From: Glossina fuscipes | Taxonomy: Eukaryota; Arthropoda; Insecta; Diptera; Glossinidae | Length of the DNA: 64,000 bases | Reading direction: 5' to 3' | NCBI RefSeq assembly: GCF_014805625.2 | Contig: NW_023998431.1 | Location: 6,270,213 to 6,334,212, forward strand | Shown: in pieces, positions 23,891 to 34,325 of the stretch | How positions within the stretch are numbered: the first letter of the stretch is position 1 | How the letters are laid out: the number at the start of each line of letters is the position of its first letter | Made by a program: the position numbers and the translations under genes | The notes under the pieces: model-generated | The model's database searches: none | Told to the model about the DNA's origin: nothing | The model's input: the letters and a program-made list of their open reading frames with translations, nothing else

Positions 23891-24844
23891 GCTATATATA
23901 TATATATATANNNNNNNNNNATATATATATATATATATATAAAATATGCTATATATATATATATATAAAATGTGCTATATATTTGCTCCAGTTGCACACT
24001 TCTCTTGTATATATATAGCAAATATCAACATATATAACAAAGGTATTGAAATTTTTTCAAATTACTTCACTATCTACTTACCTGTAAACGGCCGAGGACA
24101 TTTATTAAAACTCCACCATCAAACATAGGCTGTGAGTCCACTGCAGTTATCACACGTGTAATTTTTTGAAACGTAAGGCTCTGTGAAATCAAAAATAGGC
24201 TCATGAAAAATTTAAGATATACGCCTTCTGTTTAATCAAGTTACAGAGAGTTTTTCCATAATTTTAGGAGCTCCTTGTATTTGAAGGCCTTCAAAAGTCA
24301 TAAAAGAATCTGTGGTCTGTAAGTAAAATGAGCGTATACATTTTCAAAATGCCTAAAAGATATACAGGATTTAAATTAATTTGAACCAACAGAGACAATA
24401 ATACTCGCATCACTTAGCTCCGGCTTGCAATGTAGATTTATCGTCCTTTTACTTAGATTTACTTCGATTTAAGTAAAGCTGCGAATATTGACAAGCTTTT
24501 CCTAACTGCTAAGCAACGCATATCAACAAAAAAAAACGTGTGTATTTTTTGTATATAAAGTTTTAGTACATATAGTTTTTAAATTTTCTCCTTACGAGGG
24601 TGTGGCCTTGGAAAGTAAGGCGATTTTAAGAATTTTTTAAAATATTCAAATTTGCACATTTTTGTTACGACCTTTACAATTTATTATATTTCTTCGAAAA
24701 GCTTGCATCATTTATAAACTGACTAAATATACTCACGCTGTAAAAGTTAATCACATTCGCTCGCTGAACAGGATTGTCGAACAAGGCGTAATACTGCTGA
24801 ACGAACCCTTTACCGATGTCTTCGTATTGAGGATTCAAGGCCAT
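22784..24844 (-). CDS. Ntf-2: Nuclear transport factor 2, isoform using the distal last exon
   Basis: NTF2 carries RanGDP into the nucleus and binds FG-nucleoporins. Four coding exons join in phase 0: 24844-24737, 24316-24245, 24180-24082 and 22897-22784, for 130 residues, the family's usual length. Exon 1 reads MALNPQYEDIGKGFVQQYYA and ends NFYS; exon 2 TTDSFMTFEG; exon 3 SLTFQKI, DGGVLINVLGRLQ; the last exon CDEDPPHAYSQIFVLKP and FRLNIHNSV. This last exon matches the canonical Drosophila NTF2 tail, including the DDPPH Ran-contacting region. Donors are GTGAGT, GTAACT and GTAAGT. Between exons 3 and 4 lie the alternative last exon (23417-23527), a long (TA)n tract and an assembly gap. The exons are too short to show as long frames, but frame, phase and residues agree throughout. 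Confidence 0.94.
23417..24844 (-). CDS. Ntf-2: Nuclear transport factor 2, isoform using the proximal last exon
   Basis: The first three exons are shared with the distal isoform; the fourth is 23527-23417, preceded by CACCATCAG and opening in phase 0. It encodes TDEDQPHAYIQTFVLKP, then SFFVQHDIFRLSLHDV and a stop, giving 129 residues. It is clearly a paralogous copy of the distal exon: both keep the [DE]DxPHAY core and the HDIFRL motif, but they differ in flanking residues (TDEDQ against CDEDP; SLHDV against NIHNSV). Drosophila Ntf-2 is also known to have two protein isoforms differing at the C-terminus, so the arrangement is probably ancestral in flies. Use of both exons here is inferred from intact frames and splice sites. 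Confidence 0.85.
23777..23975. repeat. (TA)n microsatellite with AAAATATGCTA interruptions and a 10-N gap
   Basis: Blocks of TATATA are separated by nearly identical interruptions (AAAATATG followed by CTATA or ATATA), which gives a higher-order repeat. Ten Ns at 23911-23920 mark an unresolved length. The tract sits in the Ntf-2 intron between exon 3 and the proximal last exon. Confidence 0.9.
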
Positions 24845-25084
24845 GTCTAATATTTTAAAATTTTTGAAGAGAAAATTAATGAAAAAGATAACCCTTAAAA
24901 TGCTTTTCTGCAAAATAAAATTCCAATATGTGAATAGACCACTACAACCACGGGTATTCCGAAATTAGTGATACAAATTTTAAGGCAAATTAGTGATGGA
25001 AGTTTAGGTAGAAATATATGTCAATTCTTCTTCTTATTTGTCATTCAATAAAAACTAGTTAATTCACTCTGTTTACCTACAACT
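24845..25084. other. Upstream region of Ntf-2
   Basis: Sequence directly 5' of the Ntf-2 start (reading leftward). It should include the promoter and 5' UTR; no element could be named. Confidence 0.3.
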
Positions 25085-25104
25085 TTTTTAAAATTCATAG
25101 GAGA

Positions 25105-25840
25105 CTGACGCAAAGATGTCAATTTCGTTTCTGGGTTAGAAACTTCCAAGTGGTAGTACAATGTGCAACCGCGCTACCATATTGTTTTACGTGAAAATGT
25201 AAATGTAAAACATATGGTTATAGAAAGAAAAATAAGGAACTGAACGTAGACAACAAATTTATAAAAAATAATAGTAAGACGGTTAACATAAAAGGAAGGT
25301 AAAGCTTATTTAATAATTAGTGATAGAGAATCTCTATTGGACATATGTTGGTATATATATTAGTAATATTTTGTGTATTAATTGATCCATAATTTGGAAA
25401 CTACCATTTTCCATTCTCTCATTACAAAATAATATATGGTATAAAATTGCAATTAAGATAAATAACTTTAAAATTTAAAGGGGCGATCATCGTTCCTTCT
25501 TGTGTTTTTTTCTGTTTTAAGAAAATTATTGCTAATTCTTAGAGGGTGGACAAAATGATTCATTATTCCTATTCTGACATAGAAATACAAAGACAAATCT
25601 TTTTAAATTTAGAAGTTATTTATGTGATTCGTGCTTAGTTTGTATTAATTTGAGTTTTCTTTCTGTTGTAACATAAATGCTTTGCGTCGTTTGTTTTCAT
25701 ATATTCGTTGTTTACATTTATATTGAATCTTTACTTTTGGTCTTAAAATTGTACATTTTTGTTCACATTTGTTATAAAATAATATGGTAACGCGGCTTCT
25801 CACTGTCTTCCATTAAGGATATTTTAACTCGAAAATGAGC
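25105..25840. repeat. Copy of the AT-rich terminal-inverted-repeat element
   Basis: The left end carries the GAGACTGACGCAAAGATG-like terminus, then TTTCTGGGTTAGAAACTTCC, AAGTGG, and the ATATTGTTTTACGTGAAAATG and ACATATGG core seen in the other copies. The right end (25784-25840) carries an inverted version: AATATGGTAACGCGGCT, then TATTTTAACTCGAAAATGAG. The interior keeps the TAATTTGGAAACTACCATTT and AAATAACTTTAAAATTTAAA blocks. No coding capacity is seen. Confidence 0.6.
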
Positions 25841-26272
25841 ATAAAGTACTATTTTATGAGGAAAACACATTGAAGTTTCCCTTACATTCCCAGGTCTGAG
25901 GTAGACGTTTAATTTCCAAAGTTTATAGATGGATAAGATATATATATAATACGTACATACGTATACCATACTACTTATTAATCCTGGTTTACGCAATTTC
26001 AACTGTTTTTTTATTTTTTCGATTATTTTACTCTAAAACACCATCCTGTCCAACAATCTCAAATTTATGTACAATAAGCCAAACGGTCGTGCTCTCCATA
26101 ATCTTATCAAAAATTAGTTTCCTAATATATAATTTGTTTATTTTCATAATAGTCTGCTGCGTACATTTCATATTGGCACGAGTGTATTTCAAAAATGTTG
26201 TCAAAATATCTGTCGGAAAAATGAGCAAGATTTTTGATGAAACAAATGTTTTAAAATGAAAGTTGCTCGTGT
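25841..26272. other. Intergenic, no gene supported
   Basis: Minus-strand frames of 76 and 83 codons overlap this stretch but show no motif or splice support. It separates two repeat elements. Confidence 0.3.
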
Positions 26273-27699
26273 GTAGCAAAGCAGCTCAAAGGGCTCTTAA
26301 CGCTATCTGACTAGCTCGCCGAAAATTGGGGGGTTCCTGAAAGTGATTTTGCCCTATAGAATCTTTATAAATTTTTGATGTAAGTGGATGTGTAGTGAAT
26401 GTGAGTGTGTAAGGTGATCACCTACTTCGCCAGCCAGAATCAAAACAATATAATTAGATTACAAACATTTTATTAAAGTGTTGTTGTTACAAATGTCTTA
26501 ATCTAAAAGTGTCAAATGTGTATTCTGATTCAAAAATTATGATTATAATAAAAATAAGAATTATACTCTATGTTAACAAAAAAAAATAACAACTCACCGA
26601 ATGTACATTCGAGATCTTGGAAACAATTAACAACTTGATAAATCTAATTTTGAAACTACTGCCACTCGTATCTACACATGTGCAACGTAGTCCAATATTT
26701 CTGTAATGTTTTCGGCAATTTACGTCATTAATTTTTCTCCCAAAATTTACCACCGATTTGATTTCCGCATTGACCGGCTTGCATGTACACAATTTCACAC
26801 ATTGTGTGTTTTATTGGTTCTTTTGAAACAAACGATCTTCAATTGGTTAAAACTAACTGCTTCTAGTTATTTTTAGCTCTTCTTTAAGTGCCGTAAGAAA
26901 TGATTATTTTTTCTTCATTTATTTATTTATTTATTTTTTTAACTTAAAAAAAGTCTTTATTTTACGGATGACGTACTTCAACTGAATATTTTTTTTTTGT
27001 AATGGGAATGTCCTTTCTTCAAGGGTACAAATGACTCAGGAGTCCGGTCACAACACTAATATAATTAGCGAACTGAATTATTTAATGCACTCGCGTTGGA
27101 TTGTCAATTTTCTTCTTTTTTAGATTACAATGCGGAAATCAAATCGATGGTAAATTTTGGGAGAAAAATTAATGACGTAAATTGCCGAAAACATTACAGA
27201 AATATTGGACTACGTTGCACATGTGTAGATACGAGTGGCAGTAGTTTCAAAATTAGATTTATCAAGTTGTTAATTGTTTCCAAGATCTCGAATGTACATT
27301 CGGTGAGTTGTTATTTTTTTTTTAACATAAAGTATAATTCTTATTTTTATTATAATCATAATTTTTGAATCAGAATACACATTTGACAATAATTCTTATT
27401 TTTATTATAATCATAATTTTTGAATCAGAATACACATATGACACTTTTAGATTAAGACATTTGTAACAAAAACACTTTAATAAAATGTTTGTAATCTAAT
27501 TATATTGTTTTGATTCTGGCTGGAGAAGTAGGTGATCACCTTACACACTCACATTCATTACACATCCACTTACATCTAAAAATTTATAAAGATTCTATAG
27601 GACAAAATCACTTTCAGGAACCCCCCAATTTTCGGCCAGCTAGTCAGATAGCGTTAAGAGCCCTTTGAGCTGCTTTGCATGCTACATAGAATTTTTATT
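26273..27699. repeat. Large inverted repeat of an LTR-like sequence
   Basis: The left arm (26273-26785) and the right arm (27125-27690) are reverse complements over about 510-560 bases with few differences; the spacer (about 340 bases) is unique. Both arms carry the same blocks: AGCTCAAAGGGCTCTTAACG at the outer end, GGTGATCACCT, TAGATTACAAACATTTTATT, and a 60-codon frame at the inner end. The right arm has an extra 52-base tandem duplication (27338-27440). The right arm ends immediately before TGGCGCCCAACG, a primer-binding-site sequence, so the arm is best read as a solo or partial LTR. A third diverged copy is at 9775. Two LTRs facing each other is not a normal provirus layout and points to rearrangement or foldback insertion. 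Confidence 0.8.
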
Positions 27700-27774
27700 G
27701 GCGCCCAACGTAAAATAAACAATAATAATATCTCAAACTATCAGGCCCCACGTTGGGCGCCAATAAAAATTCTA
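27687..27774. repeat. Perfect 25-bp palindrome around a tRNA-Lys primer-binding site
   Basis: Arms 27687-27711 and 27750-27774 are exact reverse complements, with a 38-base spacer. The left arm contains TGGCGCCCAACGT; the right arm with the spacer edge gives GCCCCACGTTGGGCGCCA, the 3' end of animal tRNA-Lys(CTT). On the minus strand this is an 18-base primer-binding site of the kind used by gypsy-type LTR retroelements. The palindrome therefore looks like two LTR/primer-site junctions set head to head. Confidence 0.85.
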
Positions 27775-28234
27775 CGTGTTTTCTTGCCAACCGATAGTTG
27801 ACAAGAAATTAAAATTATTGGAAGCGCAGGAGTATCTGCAAACGCCTCATTGTTAGAGATAAAAGCAGGGTGAAAACATCTGAACGTTTTGTAATAACAA
27901 AAGCATCCATGATAAATCTTGCAGAGGATATTTTTGGTGTATATAGATATGCAATTTTTATTTTGCCCAGAAAATTTGACTAGAATAGGTTAGAAAATTT
28001 TTTCGGAAAATTTGCAATCTTCGTTAGGTGGTCACGTACGTCCGTCAACGTGTGAAATAGAATATTTGACGGCAAGATTACTGTCCATGAAGATTCTTCG
28101 TCTACAATTCAGCAGCCTAAGTTTGAACTGTGAAGAGGGCGGTGATATGTTTTGAGATTTTGCTACGCTTTGTCCAGAAGAAATAACGGAGAGGCCTCTT
28201 CTGGGCATATACCCATTGGAAACAGATAAAAAAT
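27775..28234. other. Unassigned sequence after the LTR palindrome
   Basis: By position this may be the remainder of a minus-strand LTR whose primer site is at 27750-27767, but no second copy was found in the window to prove it. No gene is supported. Confidence 0.3.
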
Positions 28235-30110
28235 GTAAATAAAGCTAAGTCATCGTCGTTGGTAACCCAATTTTTCGTTGACTTGACAGAAAATGTAGCG
28301 TATGGGGCGTCAACCAATCCATCATCGTTCGGTTGCATCCGAGATTATTGATAATCGAAGCGTTATTATTACTGAAAATTCTGATGCTGCCTCTTCAATG
28401 CCTGATCTTGCAAATGCGTCTAAAAATATGCTACCTATAGCGGTTTCTGCTCATCTGACTCTTGTTGCATCTGTGAATAGAATGGGTGAGAAGACTGATG
28501 ACGTTTCGGCAAAGGTTAATGATGCCCTGGCTGCTAAAGCGGCATTGTCAACTAATTCAGAACGAGTGGTGTCTCTCTTAGCTCTGAGAGGACAAACTGC
28601 TGTGCAACAAACTGAGCACGGCTAGTGGTGACGATGAGTTGCTAGTTGTTCCGCGTCGTAAGTTGGTATTCGTATCCTGAATTTTATCGGAAACCTTTGG
28701 TATAACAATTGCACGATTTATTGTTTCCAAGTTTTCGAATACCGATTTGAGAAAATGTAGTGTTTATAAGCTCAATACTTTATCTTGTCGTACTACAGCT
28801 TCGTTATGGCCAGTAGGTATTCTTTTAAAAAGATTTGTTTCCCGAAGGAAACAAGCAGTGCCCGCTTGTTTGCGGAAGACCTGCTCGTGCATCTGCTGTG
28901 CCTATAGCATCAGAGTCCCTTTTGTCAACTCCTTTGTCCACCCATTCATTCAAAAAATTAAGTTGCCCGAGTTGATTTGTCATTACTCTAACAAAATGTT
29001 AGAGAGGTTAACATTAAGGTAAGTTTTTAAACTCTCTTAGTTGTGTGCATCATGTTTTGTTTTCCACTGAAACGTGGTTGAAGACTGGGTTCGATGATAC
29101 CGAAAATTTGAATTCTGACTTTCAGGTCTATAGGAAAAATAGGTTGGCCAGAACAGAGGGTGGTGTTCTTATTGCTAGCACAACTGCCTATATAGTCGAA
29201 GTTTATAATGTGAATAAACTTGAGTTTATAGCTATAAATGTTATGTCTCAAGCATATTGTCTGGTTATTAGCTGCTGCTATATTCCGCCTTCAACGGATA
29301 TTTCTGGTTATCTTGAGCATTTTCTATTAATCACCGATATCGATAAATCGAAAGCTAATAATAAGGTGGCGAGTTTGAGTGACTCCGATTTGCCTTTCGT
29401 CTTATGGGAAATTGAAGGGGCTTTAGGCTATTTTACGCCAATTTGATATCTAAGTCTATTTACTGAGTTCTTCGAGGTAATCTTGCATTTATGTCTATAT
29501 CAACTAAATAATATCTGCGATGACAAAAATCTATGTGACTCGCGGGTTATACTATAGCAAATTTTAGGGAAACAAATTATTTTATGCTTAGGGATTTAAA
29601 GTCGTCTGTGGTATAGGATCTGGATTACAATGATATTGCTGGCTCACTGTCAGTGATTTACAATACGTTTTCAAAAGTTATCTCTGTAGCTGTTCTTAGT
29701 AAGTCTCATACTATTACGCAACCCATTTTGGTTTAACGCTCAATTAATTAAGTTTCCCAATAAAAAACGTAGCCCTTTTATTAAATTTAAGCGAAACGAT
29801 GGTATCATTGATTCCACCCGCTAGTCGAATGCTCGTTCATGATTATAATTCCCTGAGGAATAGATGCTTGCTTTTTATGAGGGGGAAATAGTTGGCTGAC
29901 CCCAAGAAATTTTTTAAATTTATTGATTTGAAGCGAAAAAGCGGAAGGCTTCCCCTCCATGCAATATGAACACATTGAATCGTCTAATTTTAATGAGATA
30001 ACTGACAATTTTACGACTTATTTTGAGAAACGTACAATCATCATTGCTTTCTATATAAGTCCTCAAGAGTGCTGTTCTAAGGATGCGCCCTTAATATCGT
30101 TATTTCTATT
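28235..30110 (+). mobile_element. LINE remnant: ORF1, endonuclease and linker region
   Basis: The 5' part (28235-28300) resembles a second piece at 30828. ORF1 relics follow: 28302-28625 gives a Ser/Ala-rich helical stretch (VNRMGEKTDDVSAKVNDALA), and 28747-29000 a broken continuation. The frame 29045-29446 is a LINE apurinic-like endonuclease: FSTETWLKTGF, then NSDFQVYRKNRLARTEGGVLI and VISCCYIPPSTD. The usual downstream DFN and SDH blocks are missing or broken. The linker before reverse transcriptase is seen around 29895 (LADPKKFFKFIDLKRK-like). The element ends about 30110 without RT and is inactive. Confidence 0.75.
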
Positions 30111-31560
30111 TGTCCGGTAATATACGTATTCATATATTGTAATTTAAATGGCTATGTATTTTGATTATACCTATTCTATTTAATTTCTGCGTTCAATAAG
30201 GTTTATTCGTTGCTCCACTCAAGTTACCACAGTTTTTGTGGAATTTAGTCTTAAGTGATTTTATTGGCTGTTAATTTACATATGAGGCTTATCAAATTAA
30301 ATAAATAAATTAAATAAACAAAATAAATAAATAACTAAGACATTTGTTAACATTTAGTTGGCCAACTTCTTCTGGTGTCATATTTAACTGAGAGACTATG
30401 AAGTGTTGTGCAGCTATTCATAATCAATGGAAAGTAAACAATACTGATATCAATATTGTCATAAACGTGAAGAAAATTAGAGGGAATTTAAGAAAATGTC
30501 CGAATACGTTTTCCTTTATCAGAATTCGCCATCTCTCCCTCTCTTTCCTCCTCTTTCTCGACAACGAAAAAAAAATTACAAACAAAATTTTTCAATGTCG
30601 AGCAGTTTTTGTGACAAGTCAACACCGAGTTAAATTCGGTCAACTGGAGTTGAAGAATGGAGGTTTTTAATAACATTCTTTTTCACGTGTGTCAAAAAAA
30701 TAATAATTGTTTATATTGGAGTTATTTAGCAAATTTAATTTTTTTGTAAGAAAAATAGAATTTTCTGTATATTACCTTTGCTTATTAATGTTTTGAAATT
30801 AAAAAAATTACATATTCTGCGCAAATTAAGCCAAGTCATCATCGGTGTTAAGCCAATTTTTCGTTAGCTCGACCACATGAACACTGTAGATCAACTTATG
30901 AAGAAAAGTAAAAAGGAACTCAAATTGTTTAAGCTAGACTTAAGGACGAGTCTTTAATATTTTATGTATAGATTGATTAACTTTCTTTCTTGTAATAACG
31001 TTGTAACTATTTTGAGTATTACATTTAAAATTAATACCTAAAGTGCCATATCAATGGTGGCAGCAAAGTGTTGCGTGTTAAAATATGTAAAGTTTTCGAC
31101 TACCTTCAAAGAGAATTCAAATGATTCGATAATAAGAGGAAGAGGACGTTTATCTGGCAATGAAAATCAAGTTAAAATTGAATAAGAAGTATAATACAAT
31201 CGCTAATGCTATCATTGATAGCATGTTATGAAAGAAATGGAAATTAGCTATAATATTTCATTGAGCAGATATTAGATCACGGACATTTCTTGCGACTTTA
31301 TCCAATTAAAAACAATTTCAGATAAGTTGACAACATTCGCACTTGTTTGATGTGGTGGACATGTATAGATTTCACCAAAAGTAGGTACTAGCATATATAT
31401 AAAAAATAATAGTTGTGCATGATCCTGGAAGAGGAAGACAGGATAACTCGGTCTTTAAAAAAGAAATAATCGTAAACAGAAATTTATGTGGAAGTAAATG
31501 AAGTATATGTAAATAGTTTAATTTTATTGTCAATTTTGCTATTTGAAGGAGATCCATCAC
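30111..31560. other. Intergenic with a second LINE 5' fragment
   Basis: At 30828-30880 the sequence (AAGCCAAGTCATCATCGGTG then CCAATTTTTCGTTA) matches 28235-28290, so a short LINE 5' end is present. The rest, including a 90-codon frame at 30398, has no recognisable coding content. Confidence 0.4.
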
Positions 31561-31965
31561 AAATCATGATGAAAGGGTTGAAGAGGATGAAAGAGACAAT
31601 CTAGATAGTAAAGTCGCTACTGAAGAGGTTGCACAAGGCAACGCTGAAGAAATAGCTCGTGAAAGTTTTTTTCCAGAATTAGAAGGGAAAATCGCAACGA
31701 AATCTTGATCAAGATTTTCGAATTTTTAAATTTGATAGCTATGACGATAGCTATTGTGCCAAATTGAGTTCGAACTTAAAACGTAAAGCAACTGATATAA
31801 TTTACATTCAGGTGGAACTTCAAGGATCTCACGGATATGAAAAGTCCTCATTTAACCAAGTATACATAGCAGAAGGCTGTTCTCATTTATTTGAGGCAAT
31901 GACTGATTTGATAGCCGTGGTGCATCATTCATTGAAACTTGGCAAAAACTTTATTATTATTTATT
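31561..31965 (+). pseudogene. Decayed coding-like region, family unknown
   Basis: Two frames in succession look like protein rather than noise. The first (31561-31710) is acidic and helical (VEEDERDNLDSKVATEEVAQ, then EEIARESFFPELEGK). The second (31764-31960) starts SSNLKRKATDIIYIQVELQG and includes VYIAEGCSHLFEAMTDL. A stop at about 31708 and a frame change separate them, and no splice pair restores the frame cleanly. The sequence could be a dead retroelement protein or a processed pseudogene; no family was recognised. Confidence 0.3.
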
Positions 31966-32428
31966 TATTTATTATTCTATTAATTCATCATATTAATTCT
32001 TGTAAGTTCCGGCATGATCAGTAGCATGCAAGGTCTGAATTTTAGGCAATGTGTTAACAACCATTATATATAATGAAACGCAACTAAGCAAATTAATAGT
32101 CGAATTCAGTTGGTCTTAGAAATAAATCTTATACTAATTAGTATTAAAAAATAGTATAAAGTATATAAAGAAAAATAAGGAAAAAAAAATATATGTAATA
32201 ATTATGAAATAATAATTTGTGTATAAATAAATAAGAAAGAGAAAAAAAATAAACCAAAAAAACATGTACGCGACTAGCATAGAAGCTCGTTAAGAAAGAA
32301 AGCATTTTTTTAGATTTAATTTTCTAAAATTTAACGAGCACCAAGTAACCAAGTCATTTAAGTCAATTTGATTGCGATTCCAAGAAGAAGAAAGAAAATA
32401 GTTTAACATCGTCAGCTTGCATTAACAT
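31966..32428. other. AT-rich intergenic stretch
   Basis: Runs of A and TAAATAAATA repeats dominate; nothing coding was seen. It leads into the 3' truncation of the minus-strand LINE. Confidence 0.35.
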
Positions 32429-33423
32429 TTAGCATTTCACTAAGAACAAAGGGAAGCCAGAGGCCTGGAGTTTGAGGATCAATAAGTTATGGTTAACAAA
32501 GTCAAACGGTTTGCTAAAATCAATATACACGACATCCCTGCGAGAACCGCTACAAAAAGCCTTGAAAACATGGGAAGTAAATTCGAAAAGATTCGTGACG
32601 GTAGATCTTTCTTTCCGAAAACCACGCTGGAAAATATAAGTTTTAATAGCCAAAGCTAAATGCTGAGTAACAATTCGCTCAAATAATTCATGCAAGAGAC
32701 TCAACTTGGCGATGCGTCTATATTTCTCAACGTGATCTCTATTTCCATATTTATTGATTGGACTAAGGAAACTACTATTCCAATACAAAGGGAAACACCT
32801 GATTTCAAGCACGGATTAAAAATCATAGAAATAACACCACATAGCTCAACAGAGCATGTTTTAAGTATACATGATCGAATCTCATAGGATCCAGGCGTAC
32901 AACTCTATTTTAAAGACCTTAAACCATCTTAAAATACATTTTCTGAAATGACCAAGTTAAGAATGCAAAGTTAGATATCGAATAGTTGACAGTTGAATTG
33001 GAATTAGTAGTTAAAAATTTGAACAATGTCGTCCGAAGTATTCAGCAAAGAAATTCGAGGTTTTAATATCATCAGGGGACACGGAGCCATTGAAAGAAAC
33101 ATGCGAGGATATCTGAAGATTTTTCTTTCTGTGTTAGTAAACTTAAAAAAATATCTAGAACTAAGAAGTAGTGGGGATTTTATTAATTGAAGATACCCGC
33201 AATAGTATTGGTGATTGAGGTAATTAAATCTATTCCGTGATACAGAATAGGCAAAATAGTCGCAAGCAGAACCACTTTTCATAAATTTTTTGAAAAGTTT
33301 GTTTTTCGTATGTTTGTAAAATTTAATTGTCTTTTTAGACCATGGCGGGTACCTGGTACGAGGGCGAGATTGCTTAATCGGAAGGGATGCAGAAATAATT
33401 CTGTTTAATACATTATAGAACAA
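32429..33423 (-). mobile_element. LINE ORF2 fragment, linker plus N-terminal reverse transcriptase
   Basis: Read right to left, 33423-33004 gives RPRTRYPPW followed by a Lys-rich helical stretch (FYKHTKNKLFKKFMKS), the linker that precedes reverse transcriptase in Jockey/CR1-type LINEs. The frame 32812-32429 then gives FPLYWNSSFLSPINKYGNRD, YRRIAKLSLLHELFERIV, QRGFRKERSTVTNLFEF and VVYIDFSKPFDFVNHNLLI. These are the ordered early RT blocks, including the first catalytic Asp in DFSKPFD. The piece ends before the YADD box. Frame breaks between the two parts show decay. Confidence 0.85.
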
Positions 33424-33430
33424 AGGCAGA

Positions 33431-33655
33431 TGTCTCTGAGGTTAACACTACCGTGAAGGTTTAACGCCACGGTCCTCGACGGCACATGTTGTGTGAAACA
33501 CCCAAACGCTCCGAGGTTAATAATTCCCGTAACATACGATACCGAAGTCGGCGAACGGCGCGTTTTTTGCTGTGAGGAAGACTACGTTCTCGAGTACCCC
33601 ACGAGATACGTTATGGTCACATCCCCTTCCTGGTTAGAGCGAGGCACTAATTAAA
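33431..33655. other. GC-rich island with a 65-codon open frame, unidentified
   Basis: This stretch is strikingly richer in G and C than anything around it and has many CpG steps (for example CCTCGACGGCAC, GGCGAACGGCGCG). A plus-strand frame is open from the TGA at 33454 to the TAA at 33652, with no ATG near its beginning; it reads PVTYDTEVGERRVFCCEEDY and then YVMVTSPSWLERG. The strand and nature are undecided: it may be an exon fragment, part of a young repeat, or a regulatory segment. It abuts the LINE fragment on its left. Confidence 0.3.
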
Positions 33656-34325
33656 CGAAGACAATAAGGTTTCAATATTTCCAGCAGAATAATCAAAAAA
33701 GTTTATTGAAATTAAAAGTTTCAAGAGTCATCCAAAAATGGCATCGCCTAAAAGTATGCTCTGTTTTCTTTCACCAAACTTAGAATAGACAACAATGATT
33801 GACCGAAGGCAACAAGGCAATAAGGAACCGACCTATCAATTTATGAAAAAAATTAAATGAAAAAGAAGAGATGAGGCTTTAGCAAGCAAAAGATGCTATC
33901 GTTAGTCGAACTTTGACCCAAACTGAACGTTGTTAACTGAACCGCTCTGTGATATAGATGTACATGCTAAATCGCAGCGAATTTCTGCTTTCAACTAAAA
34001 ATGGGGAATGCGCTAATTACTTATAAGAATCCTGTATAGTGGATCCATCTTGAAACCATACTGGAACACTGCTCAAAAAATGAATAAAACAGATAACTCC
34101 CAGATACCTGATTATCCCTAGATTTTCTTTTCCTAATTAGAATCATTTTTATCATCATCGAAATTTGGACACACGGCTACCCTCATAACTATTAGAAACA
34201 ATAAAAAACAATCTTTAAATATAGAAACGCAAAAACGGATGTTTGATGACACATTAGTACACATATTTACAATTTCTTCCGAGGTATTCGTCTGTGTTTC
34301 TTGAATGAAAACGAGGAAAATTTGA
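33656..34325. other. Upstream region of Ipk2
   Basis: AT-rich sequence ahead of the Ipk2 start codon that should hold its promoter and 5' UTR. No element or gene could be supported. Confidence 0.3.

Noticed and set aside
23746..24021. 91-codon minus frame of repeating Tyr and Ile
   Set aside because: It is the translation of the (TA)n satellite and crosses the N gap.
28117..28338. 73-codon minus frame
   Set aside because: It overlaps the LINE 5' region and has no recognisable content.
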